Notes: generated by a model from the sequence alone, not told the origin. A DNA stretch of 64,000 nt from Tolypothrix tenuis PCC 7101 (GCF_002368295.1 NZ_AP018248.1:8493094-8557093); one strand, 5' to 3'; positions 24,491 through 33,215 are shown, counted from the stretch's first letter. Translations and numbers: made by a program.

Positions 24491-24940
24491 TTATCCAAAA
24501 TCATATTCATAGGATGCAGCATCTGTTGTTTGAAATACCTGAATGATACTTTCTATTCTCTCGCTCATAAAAGCTAAATCTTCTTGTTCTAAAGTATAAG
24601 AATGTAAATAAATCAATTCTTCTACAATTCTAAAAATATCTTCTGTTGAGACGACATTTAAAGACCAATCATGAAAATGACTGATTAATTGTAACCCAAG
24701 ACACCTACAAGCCGGCAACCAAAATTTGTAAAATACTTCGCTAGTTGCAACAGGAATCACCTCATAATTCCCGGTATTAATTTGGAGAATTTCCATCTCT
24801 ATTGTCATCTCATTATCTCGTAATATTTCAGATTCAAATCGGTTGAAAATTATATAATTACTGCGTTGGTTGCCAAATACAGCAGATTTCGTGATTATGA
24901 GGTACAAATTATCATCATGAAACTCTTGTGGGGTAGGCAT
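24491..24940 (-). CDS. Hypothetical protein
   Basis: Up to 149 residues. The conserved-looking part starts about 20 residues in (VFGNQRSNYIIFNRFESEILRDNEMTIEMEIL). It is an alpha/beta protein ending in an acidic helix-rich tail (LYTLEQEDLAFMSERIESIIQVF-like). No signal and no known motif. The exact start is uncertain; the ATG at 24940 is used. Function unknown. Confidence 0.5.
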   Translation of the reverse strand: MPTPQEFHDDNLYLIITKSAVFGNQRSNYIIFNRFESEILRDNEMTIEMEILQINTGNYEVIPVATSEVFYKFWLPACRCLGLQLISHFHDWSLNVVSTEDIFRIVEELIYLHSYTLEQEDLAFMSERIESIIQVFQTTDAASYEYDFG

Positions 24941-25022
24941 CTTGCCCGCCCAAAGTGTACATCATTACACCGGAAAGTGCTGTATATTCAGGAATTACGC
25001 AGGCTGGAGTACATACATCATA

Positions 25023-26120
25023 TTAAGAGCCATAATTACATTTACTATCGCTAAACTGAGCAAATTCACTCTGATATTTTTCATGACTATATAACGGTGC
25101 TGCTTGCTGTGTTGTAATTTTTTTCAAGCAGATTAAGCGATAAATTTCCAATCTACCATATGTACTAATTGGATTGGCTCCATTTTCTTGAGCTTTACCT
25201 TCAATTGCTACTTTTTTGTACCAAAATAAAGCCTTTTCTATATCTATTGGAGTACCCAAACCTTGCTCATACATCTGACCAATTTTTTGCCAAACAAAGG
25301 CATTATCACTATTAATGAGAACCGCTAAGGCTTCTGTGTAACGTTTGGCTTCGTAGAGCGCATCACCATATTTGTGTATTACCCAGTTATTATTAGGAGT
25401 TAATATATATATTTGGCGTAGAGATTCAAGATAATTCCCAGCATTTTTTGGGATTGTTCGCAAGTTGATGAATTTTACACTTGGGTCGCTAAAAGCAACA
25501 AATTCCATCAGGGTTTCGGACAATAATTTTCCAGAAGATGTTTCCTTGGCTTTATGCAGCCATTTGCTAGCTTCATTTTCATCTTTTTGTAAACCCATCA
25601 ATCCAGAAAAATAGGCTCTGTAGAGAAAATATGCAGCAGGTGCATAATCAAGCTCGGCTGATTTGTGATACCATTTCAAAGCTGATTGGCGATCGCTCTG
25701 TTTTTTAATGCCAAATTCTTCCAAATAGTAGGTTTTTGCCAGCCAGTAACAAGCAACTGCATCATTTCGATCGGCTAAGGGTTGTAGCCGTTTGCGGAGA
25801 GCGATCGCTTTTTGGTGGTTAAATTTACCAAATTCAAAAATCTGATTAAATTCGGTAATTTCTGCTGGTGAAATTTGAGTTTTTAAGGGATATTTTTCTG
25901 ATTGAAGTTCTATTTTATAAGTTGTTTTGGCATCAATATATCCAGATTTCCCGTTAATTTTCACCTTCCATAACTGGGGTAATGAATTCTCTTGTGCAGA
26001 CTTCACTGTGATAGAAGATATTGATTGATGAGTATCACTAGATATAGATGGTGTTGGAAACAATGCTAGCCCAGTTATCGCTACTAGCAAAATTAAGGGA
26101 TGGTGAATATGAGATTTCAT
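25023..26120 (-). CDS. Exported Sel1/TPR-repeat protein
   Basis: 365 residues with an N-terminal signal (HPLILLVAITGLALFPTPSIS). From about residue 110 several Sel1-like repeats occur: ACYWLAKTYYLEEFGIKKQSD, ALKWYHKSAELDYAPAAYFL, ASKWLHKAKE, and later VWQKIGQMYEQGLGTPIDIE with ALFWYKKVAIEG. Sel1 repeats are helix pairs for protein binding. It is probably periplasmic. It is on the same strand as the neighbouring unknown membrane genes, 65 bp from the next. Function unknown beyond scaffolding. Confidence 0.75.
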   Translation of the reverse strand: MKSHIHHPLILLVAITGLALFPTPSISSDTHQSISSITVKSAQENSLPQLWKVKINGKSGYIDAKTTYKIELQSEKYPLKTQISPAEITEFNQIFEFGKFNHQKAIALRKRLQPLADRNDAVACYWLAKTYYLEEFGIKKQSDRQSALKWYHKSAELDYAPAAYFLYRAYFSGLMGLQKDENEASKWLHKAKETSSGKLLSETLMEFVAFSDPSVKFINLRTIPKNAGNYLESLRQIYILTPNNNWVIHKYGDALYEAKRYTEALAVLINSDNAFVWQKIGQMYEQGLGTPIDIEKALFWYKKVAIEGKAQENGANPISTYGRLEIYRLICLKKITTQQAAPLYSHEKYQSEFAQFSDSKCNYGS

Positions 26121-26184
26121 ATTTGTGACTTAATAAGTAGTAATGTCACTTATCCATAGCTCAAAACTAGCTTAATTGTCATCC

Positions 26185-26808
26185 CTAAAAATCATCGGAT
26201 ACATGAAACCAATACCAATCACCGCACAGGTAAAATACTTGGTAATTAGCAGTACCAAATGGACTTCCTTCACGATTAGGTTGATGGACAAAACCATAGG
26301 ATATGGTATCAGGACTTAGACCATCACCACCCCAGAAGACACGAAAATATAGACCACCACGGGAGTCCATAGCGTATTCATCAACTTCATATAAACCGAG
26401 TTTGCGGTTTAATGTGATTTTTCCTGTTGCAGAAATAGGAAGTTGTACCCGAACTTGTTCAAACGCCGATTGCGATATCATAAATGCTAAACGACGGGGA
26501 ATGTAGAACTTGAGCAGGACATAACAAACTAAAACTATACCTGCAATGATAGTAACTTCTCTCCAGGGTACAAAAGTGTGCCAGGAAAGCCTAATACTTT
26601 TCAAATCTTGTCTTCCTAAAGTTCTCAATCCCCAGAAGAGAATTGCCAATACTGTAAATATTGGTACACAAACAATTGACACCAGCATGACTGGAAAAAA
26701 GAAACTATTTAATGCACCAGGATAAATACTGATAATTAGAATTGCGACACAAATAAATAAGGTTATACATATTGCTATTTTGCTAAATATTTTCATGGAA
26801 CAATTCAT
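26185..26808 (-). CDS. Membrane protein, unknown
   Basis: 207 residues with three hydrophobic segments (FSKIAICITLFICVAILIISIY, FFPVMLVSIVCVPIFTVLAILF and VTIIAGIVLVCYVLL). A C-terminal soluble domain of about 100 residues follows with LNRKLGLYEVDEYAMDSRGGLYFRVFWGGDGLSPD and YLCGDWYWFHVSDDF. The C-terminal domain probably faces the periplasm. No family was recognised. It sits in a run of minus-strand membrane and secreted genes. Confidence 0.62.
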   Translation of the reverse strand: MNCSMKIFSKIAICITLFICVAILIISIYPGALNSFFFPVMLVSIVCVPIFTVLAILFWGLRTLGRQDLKSIRLSWHTFVPWREVTIIAGIVLVCYVLLKFYIPRRLAFMISQSAFEQVRVQLPISATGKITLNRKLGLYEVDEYAMDSRGGLYFRVFWGGDGLSPDTISYGFVHQPNREGSPFGTANYQVFYLCGDWYWFHVSDDF

Positions 26809-26872
26809 CCATATTTAAAAATTTCATTTTTAGTAAACATTATATTTTTGTGCTATTTCTACTGAGTTACTA

Positions 26873-27352
26873 TTAGGATCGCTTTGGTTTGGGTTCCCAG
26901 TTAAAATCATGAGGACAATCGCATTCTTGCGCTTGGTTGCAGTTAATTACCATCATGCTAAAGCAAAAATTTAGGAGAGTCCCGTTGTCAAATTTTACTT
27001 GTAAATTGCCTGGACTACGAAAACCAGCACCACTATAACCAATAATTTGATACTTAGAACTTAAGTTTGATACATTAAAGAAATATGGTTTAGGGCTGAA
27101 GCTGGAATCACCCTTTAAATCATTTAAACAAAAGGCTTTTGTAATATATCTTTGTGCTATAATTTCTGCTTCTTTTGCAGATGGATCACCAATTGCACTG
27201 ATAAAAGTGTCGGATATCTTGGTGATTTTATTAGCTTGAGTACAGTCAACTATATAGGTTATGGGAAAAGCAATACGTAATAAATGATATGTCAAACCTA
27301 GTGATAGAATTATAATAATTGAGATTTGAATAAGTTTTTTCATTGATGCCAA
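26873..27352 (-). CDS. Membrane-anchored hypothetical protein
   Basis: 159 residues with an N-terminal helix (LIQISIIIILSLGLTYHLLRI), then a small domain with six or more cysteines (VDCTQ, AFCLND, FCFSMMVINCNQ, ECDCPHD). The cysteine content fits a disulfide-bonded periplasmic domain. No family was recognised. It is the first gene of the minus-strand run; an interrupted ORF and the IS701-like element lie upstream. Confidence 0.6.
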   Translation of the reverse strand: MASMKKLIQISIIIILSLGLTYHLLRIAFPITYIVDCTQANKITKISDTFISAIGDPSAKEAEIIAQRYITKAFCLNDLKGDSSFSPKPYFFNVSNLSSKYQIIGYSGAGFRSPGNLQVKFDNGTLLNFCFSMMVINCNQAQECDCPHDFNWEPKPKRS

Positions 27353-27398
27353 GGGATAGTGCTGTCCTAACTTTGTGTTGCTGATAGATCAAGTTTGT

Positions 27399-27577
27399 TC
27401 ACAAAGTGCTACAGATGATGGTAAGCAAGCTGAATTGTGTATATCCTTCCAAAGAAGACTCTGACAACATCTGGGGTGTATCTGAAACATCCAAACTTAC
27501 CAATTTATAACGCTTTTTATCAAAATCTAAAGTAATTGCCTCTGATCGTAAATTAAAGTTTTGCAGTTCATTTTGGA
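27399..27577 (-). pseudogene. C-terminal remnant of a gene interrupted by the IS701-like element
   Basis: From the left end of the insertion sequence the minus strand stays open for about 59 codons (LQNFNLRSEAITLDFDKKR, LVSLDVSDTPQMLSE) and stops at TGA 27399. There is no start codon in frame outside the IS. The composition looks protein-like, so this may be the tail of a disrupted gene. Its head was not found on the other side of the IS pair. Confidence 0.35.
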
Positions 27578-29146
27578 ACTGGAGTTTAGACTAAAGCATG
27601 ACAAAATGACCCAGCAGCAGTGAGTTGACAAGTTACACATCTCAAAGCAAAAAAACTCAATGTCAAGCGGACTGTGGTTGTTCTTTTTTCGGCTTGGCAG
27701 TACTTTTTTTAACTGTAGGATAACGAATTCTACGCAGGCGAACTTTGCCAGCAGGCCAGCCTTGAGACTTTCCACGGGGTTTGGGTGAAACAGACGGTGT
27801 ACCAATGGCGGCGAAAACTGCTGCCATTGCTTGAGCGACCCGTCCAGGGGACAATCTGGACTGTTTTTTCTGCCAAGGTAAAGGATTGTCATGTACAATC
27901 CCATGTGCAAGCCAAAGTTGCCAAGTCATCAGGGGTAAAAGGTCACTCCACCGCTGACACTGTTCTGGGGTACTCAATTGCGGCAGAGTCCAATGCAAGC
28001 GCCCTTTGGCAAAACGATACCAGTGGTCAATGGCAAATCGACGGCAGTAAAGCTGCCAGAATGAGGATAAAGCAGGCATAGATAGTCCCACCCACACCAA
28101 CCATAAAGCCTTGTTTTTTGGCACACCAAATTCATCTAAGCGCTGAATTTGAATCAAATTCATGGAATGATCTTTGGACTGTTGAAAATGAAGATTACAC
28201 CATAAGCGGATAGATAAACGCCCCATTTTTGGGTCGTTGACTTCAATGATTTGGTCAGGTGTCCACCATGTAGACGAATCGTTGAGTTTAAATTTATCAC
28301 CGTGGATACGGGGACGACCAGTGCCGCCATAAGGTGGGGGCGCACCATACAGCAGTCGATTGGAGCGCAAACGCATTAATTTGTCTGCGGCAATATCGCT
28401 TGTTTGTTTCACGAAACTAGCACACCCGTATTCTGCATCCCACAAGCTAATGGGGCTTGTTGGCAGGTTTGAGCATACTAGTTTTAGTTGTGCGGCAGCT
28501 TTTTGAATTGGGTTCTCAAAACTGGTGATGCGTTCATGTAATAGGGGTAATGCCCAACTGCCCTCTGTTTCCGGCACAACTGCAATGGTGCTGTAGCCTT
28601 GTCCCAAGGTTACGGGTTTTGCCCCTGACATGGGTTGAACTTGATGCTCATAGGTTCGGTCTTTCAATGTTGGGGCATGTAATCTTGCCCAAGCTGTATG
28701 GTCTCCTGCTAAGATGATTTTTTCTGTGGGATTGAGTTGTTTTATATACAACTTCATCAGTTCGGTTCGGGGCGGATTTCCGTCTTGTATTGCCTCGTAT
28801 ACACTCGACCATTGCCTGCGAAACACGGGAGACACTGATAGTTCTGCAAATGAATTAATACTACGTGTTACTAACACTGCATCCATCAAGTCGAATAAGG
28901 CATCTTTGGCTTTACCCAGGATAGTGTACACACCTGTGCGAAATTGTTTAAGCTTTTCTAATGTCATGGTCAAGCTGTTAATTTTTTTCCTTTTATCAGC
29001 ATTGACCAATTTGCGGTTAGTTCAACATCGCTGACCGCTTTTTTTGTTCGCGGATTTTTCTCCTGTTCAGCTATGTCCTTTTTTTGACTATTTTTCTCTC
29101 AGTGTTATTTTCCCCGCCAACCCTATTTAGTCTAAAGTCCAGATCC
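27575..29146 (-). mobile_element. IS701-like insertion sequence
   Basis: About 1.57 kb with terminal inverted repeats at 27575-27595 and 29126-29146. Both read GGA-CTGGA-TTTAGACTAAA inward, 19 of 21 positions matching. One full-length transposase gene fills it. No clear target duplication was seen, because the right end abuts the IS630-like element and may have been rearranged. The family assignment is from the protein pattern. Confidence 0.75.
27663..28967 (-). CDS. IS701-like DDE transposase
   Basis: 434 residues from the ATG at 28967 (MTLEKLKQFRTGVYTILG); an upstream TTG would add 14 residues. Typical blocks are LMDAVLVTRSINSFAELSVSPVFRRQWSSVYEA, the catalytic region IILAGDHTAWARLHAPTLKDR (first Asp), LWDAEYGCASFV (second Asp) and IDHWYRFAKGRLHWTLPQLSTPEQCQRW near the C-terminus (probable catalytic Glu region). 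The C-terminus is basic. The frame is intact and of full length, so the element may be active. It transposes the element in which it lies. Confidence 0.83.
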   Translation of the reverse strand: MTLEKLKQFRTGVYTILGKAKDALFDLMDAVLVTRSINSFAELSVSPVFRRQWSSVYEAIQDGNPPRTELMKLYIKQLNPTEKIILAGDHTAWARLHAPTLKDRTYEHQVQPMSGAKPVTLGQGYSTIAVVPETEGSWALPLLHERITSFENPIQKAAAQLKLVCSNLPTSPISLWDAEYGCASFVKQTSDIAADKLMRLRSNRLLYGAPPPYGGTGRPRIHGDKFKLNDSSTWWTPDQIIEVNDPKMGRLSIRLWCNLHFQQSKDHSMNLIQIQRLDEFGVPKNKALWLVWVGLSMPALSSFWQLYCRRFAIDHWYRFAKGRLHWTLPQLSTPEQCQRWSDLLPLMTWQLWLAHGIVHDNPLPWQKKQSRLSPGRVAQAMAAVFAAIGTPSVSPKPRGKSQGWPAGKVRLRRIRYPTVKKSTAKPKKEQPQSA

Positions 29147-29158
29147 TAAGTTTTAGAA

Positions 29159-30300
29159 GTGGTGATTGAGGTTGGTACAAGGATGTTGCGCGTTGACTTT
29201 TCTGGTTGGGGTGAAAGTGCAGAAGCTTTGAGAGAAAAAGCATTGAGAGCAGAGCATCCCCGTAGTCGTGAGCGGTTTATGGCACTTTACGAGATTAGTG
29301 GTGGTAAAAGTGCAACTCAAGTGGGTCGGGAAACGGGACGCAACCCACAAACGGTAATGGAATGGGTGCATCGTTACAATCAAGCCGGTCCAGAGACACT
29401 AGTTTACCAACGTAGCGGTGGGCATCCCCCCCTTTATCTATAGAGATAGAACAAGCATTAGATCAGCAGATTCAGGATGCCTTGAAATTAGCCGCAACAC
29501 CACCCCAAAAGCGTCAAGAGCAACCTCAACCCCGTTGGACGTTAAAACGTTTAGTCACATGGATCAAAGCCCAATTCAATATCGATTGCTGTCGCGACAC
29601 CGTTGGCAAGACCCTCAAGGTATTAGGGTTGTCTTGGAAAAAAGCCCGTAAACTACTCAACAAGGCAAATCCCAAAAAACGTGCCGATTTTCTCTTAACT
29701 CTCAAGGGTTTACTTGATGATGCCCTCCAAAATGGGCAGATGCTGATTTACATTGACGAAGCTCATATTCATCTTGATACTGATGAAGGCTACGGTTGGT
29801 CGATTAAAGGTGAACGTTTTTGGGTGAGTTCTTCTTCCCCCGGAAGAACCAAGGTCTCTTTCTATGGGGTCTACATCTATAATTTGGGTGAGGTGAGAAT
29901 TTTTCCCTACGACACCGCCAATGGTCTCAACACTATTGATGTCCTCAATACCCTCAAAACCGAATTCCCTTTTCACCCCATGACATTGATTTGGGATGGC
30001 GCTCCTTATCACCGCTCACAGAGCGTTAAAGATGCGGCCGCAACACTGGATATAAAGATAGAACCATTACCCGCTTACAGCCCGGACTTTATGCCTGTAG
30101 AACATCTGTGGCAGTGGTTACGCTCAGATGTTACTTATCATGCTTGCTATGAGCATCAGTCTGACCTGATTGAACAGGTCTCGGCTTTCCAACAACGAAT
30201 TAACGCTTCTCCCAATACAGTGGCGGATCGTTTATGGGTGACAACTCATCTCAAACCTAATGAGGAAAAACTACGGGTTTCAACCTAGACGAGGTTTATC
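29159..30300 (+). mobile_element. IS630-like insertion sequence (ends not resolved)
   Basis: Contains a complete IS630-type transposase split into two frames. Inverted repeats and a TA duplication, expected for this family, were not identified by eye. The left side is only a dozen bases from the IS701-like terminal repeat, so one of the two elements probably inserted beside or into the other. Confidence 0.65.
29183..30288 (+). CDS. IS630-family transposase made by frameshifting
   Basis: Two frames. ORF A (29183-29443, MLRVDFSGWGES) has a helix-turn-helix region (GKSATQVGRETGRNPQTVMEWV). ORF B (open from before 29482 to 30288) has a second HTH and the DDE core: MLIYIDEAHIHLD (D), LIWDGAPYH (D) and PDFMPVEHLWQWL (E). 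ORF A ends shortly after a run of seven C at about 29425-29431. A minus-one slip there joins it to the frame of ORF B (SIEIEQALDQQIQDALKLAA). This matches frameshift expression known in IS630 relatives. If not programmed, the gene is simply broken. Confidence 0.78.
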
Positions 30301-30405
30301 TCCCAATTTTTGACGCAGGGTAAAGGAGCGGTATTGCATCCAGACCGCTATCTAAATTTGTTAATTTGAGTGAGCAGCAATTTCTACTGCTGCCCACAGT
30401 TGGTT

Positions 30406-31557
30406 TTAGACTGTTACCAATTTTTGACCTTGGGCTGCGCCTGAAAGATGCGATCGCCATTCTCTAGGGCTGAGGTGTTCAAGTAGTCGATATCCCAAAT
30501 ATTCATCAGCTGCGCTCTCTGACAACAACTGCACAGCATCTGCTGCCGAGTTACATGGAATACGTTGACTATCTTGTGCTGCACGTACTACCCACCAACG
30601 ACCATCAGTGCATCCGACTTCACCGAGCTTTACATCATTCTGGTAAATACCATCGTCAAGCATTTCAAACCCATAGTTCTCGCATTCAGTAAAAATTTCA
30701 GCCATGATTTCGTTACCAGTAGCCCAAGGTTCTTCCGGTTCTAACTGCTCTTGCAATGGAAGTTTGCCTTGCTGGTACTGCTGTTTAATATAGCTGTGGC
30801 ATCTAGCAGGACTGATGTCTCGGAAAATTTCCTGTCCGTTAATCATTACCCGCCAGTACAAATTCTGGTAATTGCCGTGGTCATAGCTAATGCTGGCTAC
30901 CAATTCATCCCCAACAAATGCCTCTTGGTCATAAAACGAGATTTCTAAAATTGTTGGGACTTCTGGTACTTCAATTTCACTTTGTGGGTTAAGTTTTCCA
31001 TCAAAAGAAGAAGTCAGAAATCGGAAGTCGGAAGTCGGAGGTAATTTACTTGCGTCTTCTATCTGCAAAGTTCCAACTTTATCTTCAGAGCATTTTTCCA
31101 CTTTCGACTTCCGACTTAATACTTCCGACTTAACTTTGTGTTGCCATTCGATGAATCGTTGGCATTGGGCGATTGTGTTATTCCGGAAAATCTCTTCGCC
31201 GTTGACCATGACTACCCAAGGTTGTGTAACAAACTCGTCATAGTCGTAGGCAATGTAAGCGACCAGTTGGTTGAGTGCGTAAACTTCGTAGTGGTAGCAG
31301 TTGATTTCTACTGTGGTCAGTTGAGGGGCTATGCCTTCGGCTTGATCTGCAATGTACTGGTCGAGTTCGGCTTGAGCGAGTGCTTGTTCGTCAACTTCCT
31401 GAAGTTCGGCTGACTGGTGAGTGATGATTGCGTTGCTCCAGGTGTTGGATGCTCTTTTATCTCCTGTGGGTTTTACGCCAAGGTCAGCAGCAATTCTTTT
31501 GAGCCGTGGCAGATTGTAATGGGAAAGCTCTTGCTGTGTATATTTGGCATGGGTCAT
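30406..31557 (-). CDS. Hypothetical protein with duplicated domain and repeat insertion
   Basis: 383 residues from the ATG at 31557 (MTHAKYTQQELSHYNL). An N-terminal SAP/HeH-like helix pair (LPRLKRIAADLGVKPTGDKRASNTWSNAI) could bind nucleic acid. Two copies of a ~60-residue domain follow: VEINCYHYEVYALNQLVAYIAYDYD with WVVMVNGEEIFRN, and ILEISFYDQEAFVGDELVASISYDHG with WRVMINGQEIFRD. Between them the DNA holds an in-frame palindromic repeat that is translated (SEVLSRKSKVEK, PPTSDFRFL). The C-terminus has a third small domain. It is divergent from the XRE regulator. Similar proteins occur in cyanobacterial plasmids and islands; function unknown. Confidence 0.68.
   Translation of the reverse strand: MTHAKYTQQELSHYNLPRLKRIAADLGVKPTGDKRASNTWSNAIITHQSAELQEVDEQALAQAELDQYIADQAEGIAPQLTTVEINCYHYEVYALNQLVAYIAYDYDEFVTQPWVVMVNGEEIFRNNTIAQCQRFIEWQHKVKSEVLSRKSKVEKCSEDKVGTLQIEDASKLPPTSDFRFLTSSFDGKLNPQSEIEVPEVPTILEISFYDQEAFVGDELVASISYDHGNYQNLYWRVMINGQEIFRDISPARCHSYIKQQYQQGKLPLQEQLEPEEPWATGNEIMAEIFTECENYGFEMLDDGIYQNDVKLGEVGCTDGRWWVVRAAQDSQRIPCNSAADAVQLLSESAADEYLGYRLLEHLSPREWRSHLSGAAQGQKLVTV
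31011..31133. repeat. Palindromic GGAAGTCGGAAGTC repeat inside a coding region
   Basis: TCGGAAGTCGGAAGTCGG at 31021-31038 is mirrored by CGACTTCCGACTTAATACTTCCGACTT at about 31105-31131. The repeat is of a common cyanobacterial dispersed type and is kept in frame within the 383-aa gene, between its two related domains. Confidence 0.75.
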
Positions 31558-31585
31558 AATGATGATCTCCATAATTAAGTGGAAC

Positions 31586-31631
31586 AAAAAGCGATCGCTT
31601 CCAATTTGCGAGAGAGGGGGGATCGCTTTTT
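31586..31631. repeat. Inverted repeat AAAAAGCGATC
   Basis: AAAAAGCGATC (31586-31596) pairs with GATCGCTTTTT (31621-31631). It lies in the shared upstream region of the divergent pair. It might be a terminator-like or leader hairpin, or simply two HIP1-type sites. Confidence 0.5.
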
Positions 31632-31637
31632 GCTAAT

Positions 31638-31667
31638 CATAAATATAGCGACCTCGCTATATTTATG
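31638..31667. promoter_or_regulatory. Perfect 30-bp palindrome, probable operator
   Basis: CATAAATATAGCGA and its exact reverse complement TCGCTATATTTATG are separated by CC. Further half-site-like copies, TTGCTATATTTA (about 31687) and AGCTATAAA (about 31733), follow toward the XRE gene. Position between two divergent genes, one encoding an XRE-type regulator, makes this a strong candidate operator for autoregulation. Confidence 0.7.
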
Positions 31668-31762
31668 TCAAGCTTGCACTTTAATTATTGTCCTTGCTAT
31701 ATTTAGAGGAATCGCTTTAAGTAAAAAGCGATCTAGCTATAAAAGCATTAGTGGAGGAAACT

Positions 31763-32176
31763 ATGAGAGTAAGGAAAACAAAAAAAGACTCTCAAAAGAT
31801 GATTCGTTGGCGGCTCAGAATATTAATGGCAGAGAAAAAAATCAGCAACAAAGAACTTGCTGAACTTTCAGGTATCCACCCAACGTCCATTTCAAAGTTG
31901 AAAAACGCTGATGAGATTGAGCAGATAAGTGGGAGAGTTTTAAACAGCTTATGTAATGGCTTGACAAAAGCGTATCAAGCCACAGGGGATAACCGAATAA
32001 TTACCCCTGGAGATTTGTTTGACTATACTTTCGATCATGATGGCGATCCTACAACTGGGGATATTCAAGCGAAAACGCTAGAAAAAGCTGAAGATGGGCA
32101 AATATCTAATCCTGGTAAATCATCTAAAACTAATACTCAGGTGGTATGGTTAACGCCTAGTCAGGAAGCATCATAA
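31763..32176 (+). CDS. XRE-family helix-turn-helix regulator
   Basis: 137 residues from the ATG at 31763, which follows GGAGG by five bases. After a basic start (MRVRKTKKDSQKMIRWRL) the Cro/C1-type HTH spans about residues 14-70: LRILMAEKKISNKELAELSGIHPTSISKLKN and a following helix LNSLCNGLTKAYQ. The rest is polar (DHDGDPTTGD) and ends without a known domain. It is divergent from the 383-aa gene, with a 30-bp palindrome between them, so it probably controls itself and its neighbour. Related regulators are common in cyanobacterial mobile islands. Confidence 0.83.
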   Translation: MRVRKTKKDSQKMIRWRLRILMAEKKISNKELAELSGIHPTSISKLKNADEIEQISGRVLNSLCNGLTKAYQATGDNRIITPGDLFDYTFDHDGDPTTGDIQAKTLEKAEDGQISNPGKSSKTNTQVVWLTPSQEAS

Positions 32177-32243
32177 GCATTTTTGTTTCTGGTCAAATTA
32201 ACGTATTAACCTTGCCATCACTTGAGCTAGAAGAGGTGGATGA

Positions 32244-33173
32244 ATGGACAACCCACCCCGTAAGCGCAAAAAAGCCACCTCTACATCCAGTGACTTACAA
32301 CCAGCAGTTAACCCACAAAATAGCTCTCCTCAGAACAATCAGGATGTAGTAACCATTGATGTTCCTGCTGTTGAAGTACCTGAATTAACTCCAGAGGAAC
32401 AAAGCGATCGCCTGCACCTGGAGCGAAAAGTTGAAAGAGCGTTTTTTGAAGCGGGTAAGGCACTGGCAGAATTGCGGGATCGCAGACTCTATCGCTCCAC
32501 CCATCGCACATTTGAGGAATATTGCCGCGATAGATTTGGGCATAGTCGGCAACAGTCGAATTATTTAATTGCCGCAGCTGGTGTTTACGAAAATCTGACA
32601 ACCATTGGTTGTCAAAATGTGGCGAATCAAGATTTGACAACCATTTGTTGTCAAATTCTGCCCACTAATGAGCGTCAAATTCGCCCACTCAATAAGCTAG
32701 AACCCCAGCAGCAACAGGAAGTTTGGCAAAAAGCAGTACAGAAAGCTGGTGGTAAAGTACCGACGGGAAAAATCGTCAAAGATATCGTGCAGAGTATCAT
32801 GGAACGCACCCAAGTACCCAACAGCTACCAGTTGGGTGAAGTCTGCCAAATCTTAGCCAAGGACAATCCCGAACTCAGGGGCAAAGGCGGTTGCTGGGCG
32901 ATTGTCACTCAAGTTAACGACTTCACTTGCACCGTGAGGACTTGGGATGGAGAACTGACGGTGGGGCTGAAGCATCTGAAGTCTTACGAATACCTACCTG
33001 AGGACTGTCAGCAGATGCAGGAGGTGTGCGATCGCATTTCACGGGTGTATTCAAGTGGGCTGGGGGAATCCGTGCAGAGCTTTCTGGAGTCGTTGGGGAA
33101 GCTGAAGCGGGTTTATTTGACGGGGTTGGAGGAGAAGGTGTTGAGGGTGCTGGAGACTGAGATGAAAGACTGA
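32244..33173 (+). CDS. Hypothetical plasmid/island-type protein
   Basis: 309 residues. A polar N-terminus (PPRKRKKATSTSSDLQP) is followed by a helical region LHLERKVERAFFEAGKALAELRDRRLYRSTHRTFEEYCRDRFGHSRQQSNYLI, which resembles the conserved part of ParB/KorB-linked or phage-type proteins of cyanobacteria and probably binds DNA. A loop with two near-identical peptides (LTTIGCQNV, LTTICCQIL) follows, encoded by two palindromes. The C-terminal half has a small beta domain (WAIVTQVNDFTCTVRTWDGELTVGL) and a helical tail. It is downstream of the XRE gene. Part of its 3' end is duplicated at 35982-36113. Function is not known. Confidence 0.68.
   Translation: MDNPPRKRKKATSTSSDLQPAVNPQNSSPQNNQDVVTIDVPAVEVPELTPEEQSDRLHLERKVERAFFEAGKALAELRDRRLYRSTHRTFEEYCRDRFGHSRQQSNYLIAAAGVYENLTTIGCQNVANQDLTTICCQILPTNERQIRPLNKLEPQQQQEVWQKAVQKAGGKVPTGKIVKDIVQSIMERTQVPNSYQLGEVCQILAKDNPELRGKGGCWAIVTQVNDFTCTVRTWDGELTVGLKHLKSYEYLPEDCQQMQEVCDRISRVYSSGLGESVQSFLESLGKLKRVYLTGLEEKVLRVLETEMKD
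32596..32656. repeat. Two tandem palindromes within the CDS
   Basis: TGACAACC-ATT-GGTTGTCA (32596-32614) and ATTTGACAAC-CATTT-GTTGTCAAAT (32632-32656) are two related palindromes 17 bp apart, inside the 309-aa gene. They could be binding sites of a regulator, or a duplicated mobile repeat that stays in frame. Confidence 0.7.
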
Positions 33174-33215
33174 TGCAATAATGCTTTGGGTAATTTATTG
33201 TGTAAGGATGAAATT

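Noticed and set aside
27527..27910. 127-codon minus-strand frame at the left end of the IS701-like element
   Set aside because: It overlaps the transposase in another frame and crosses the IS boundary; not a real gene.
29418..29651. Third reading frame across the IS630 transposase
   Set aside because: It overlaps the frameshift region but translates to no transposase motif; only the minus-one frame continues the protein.
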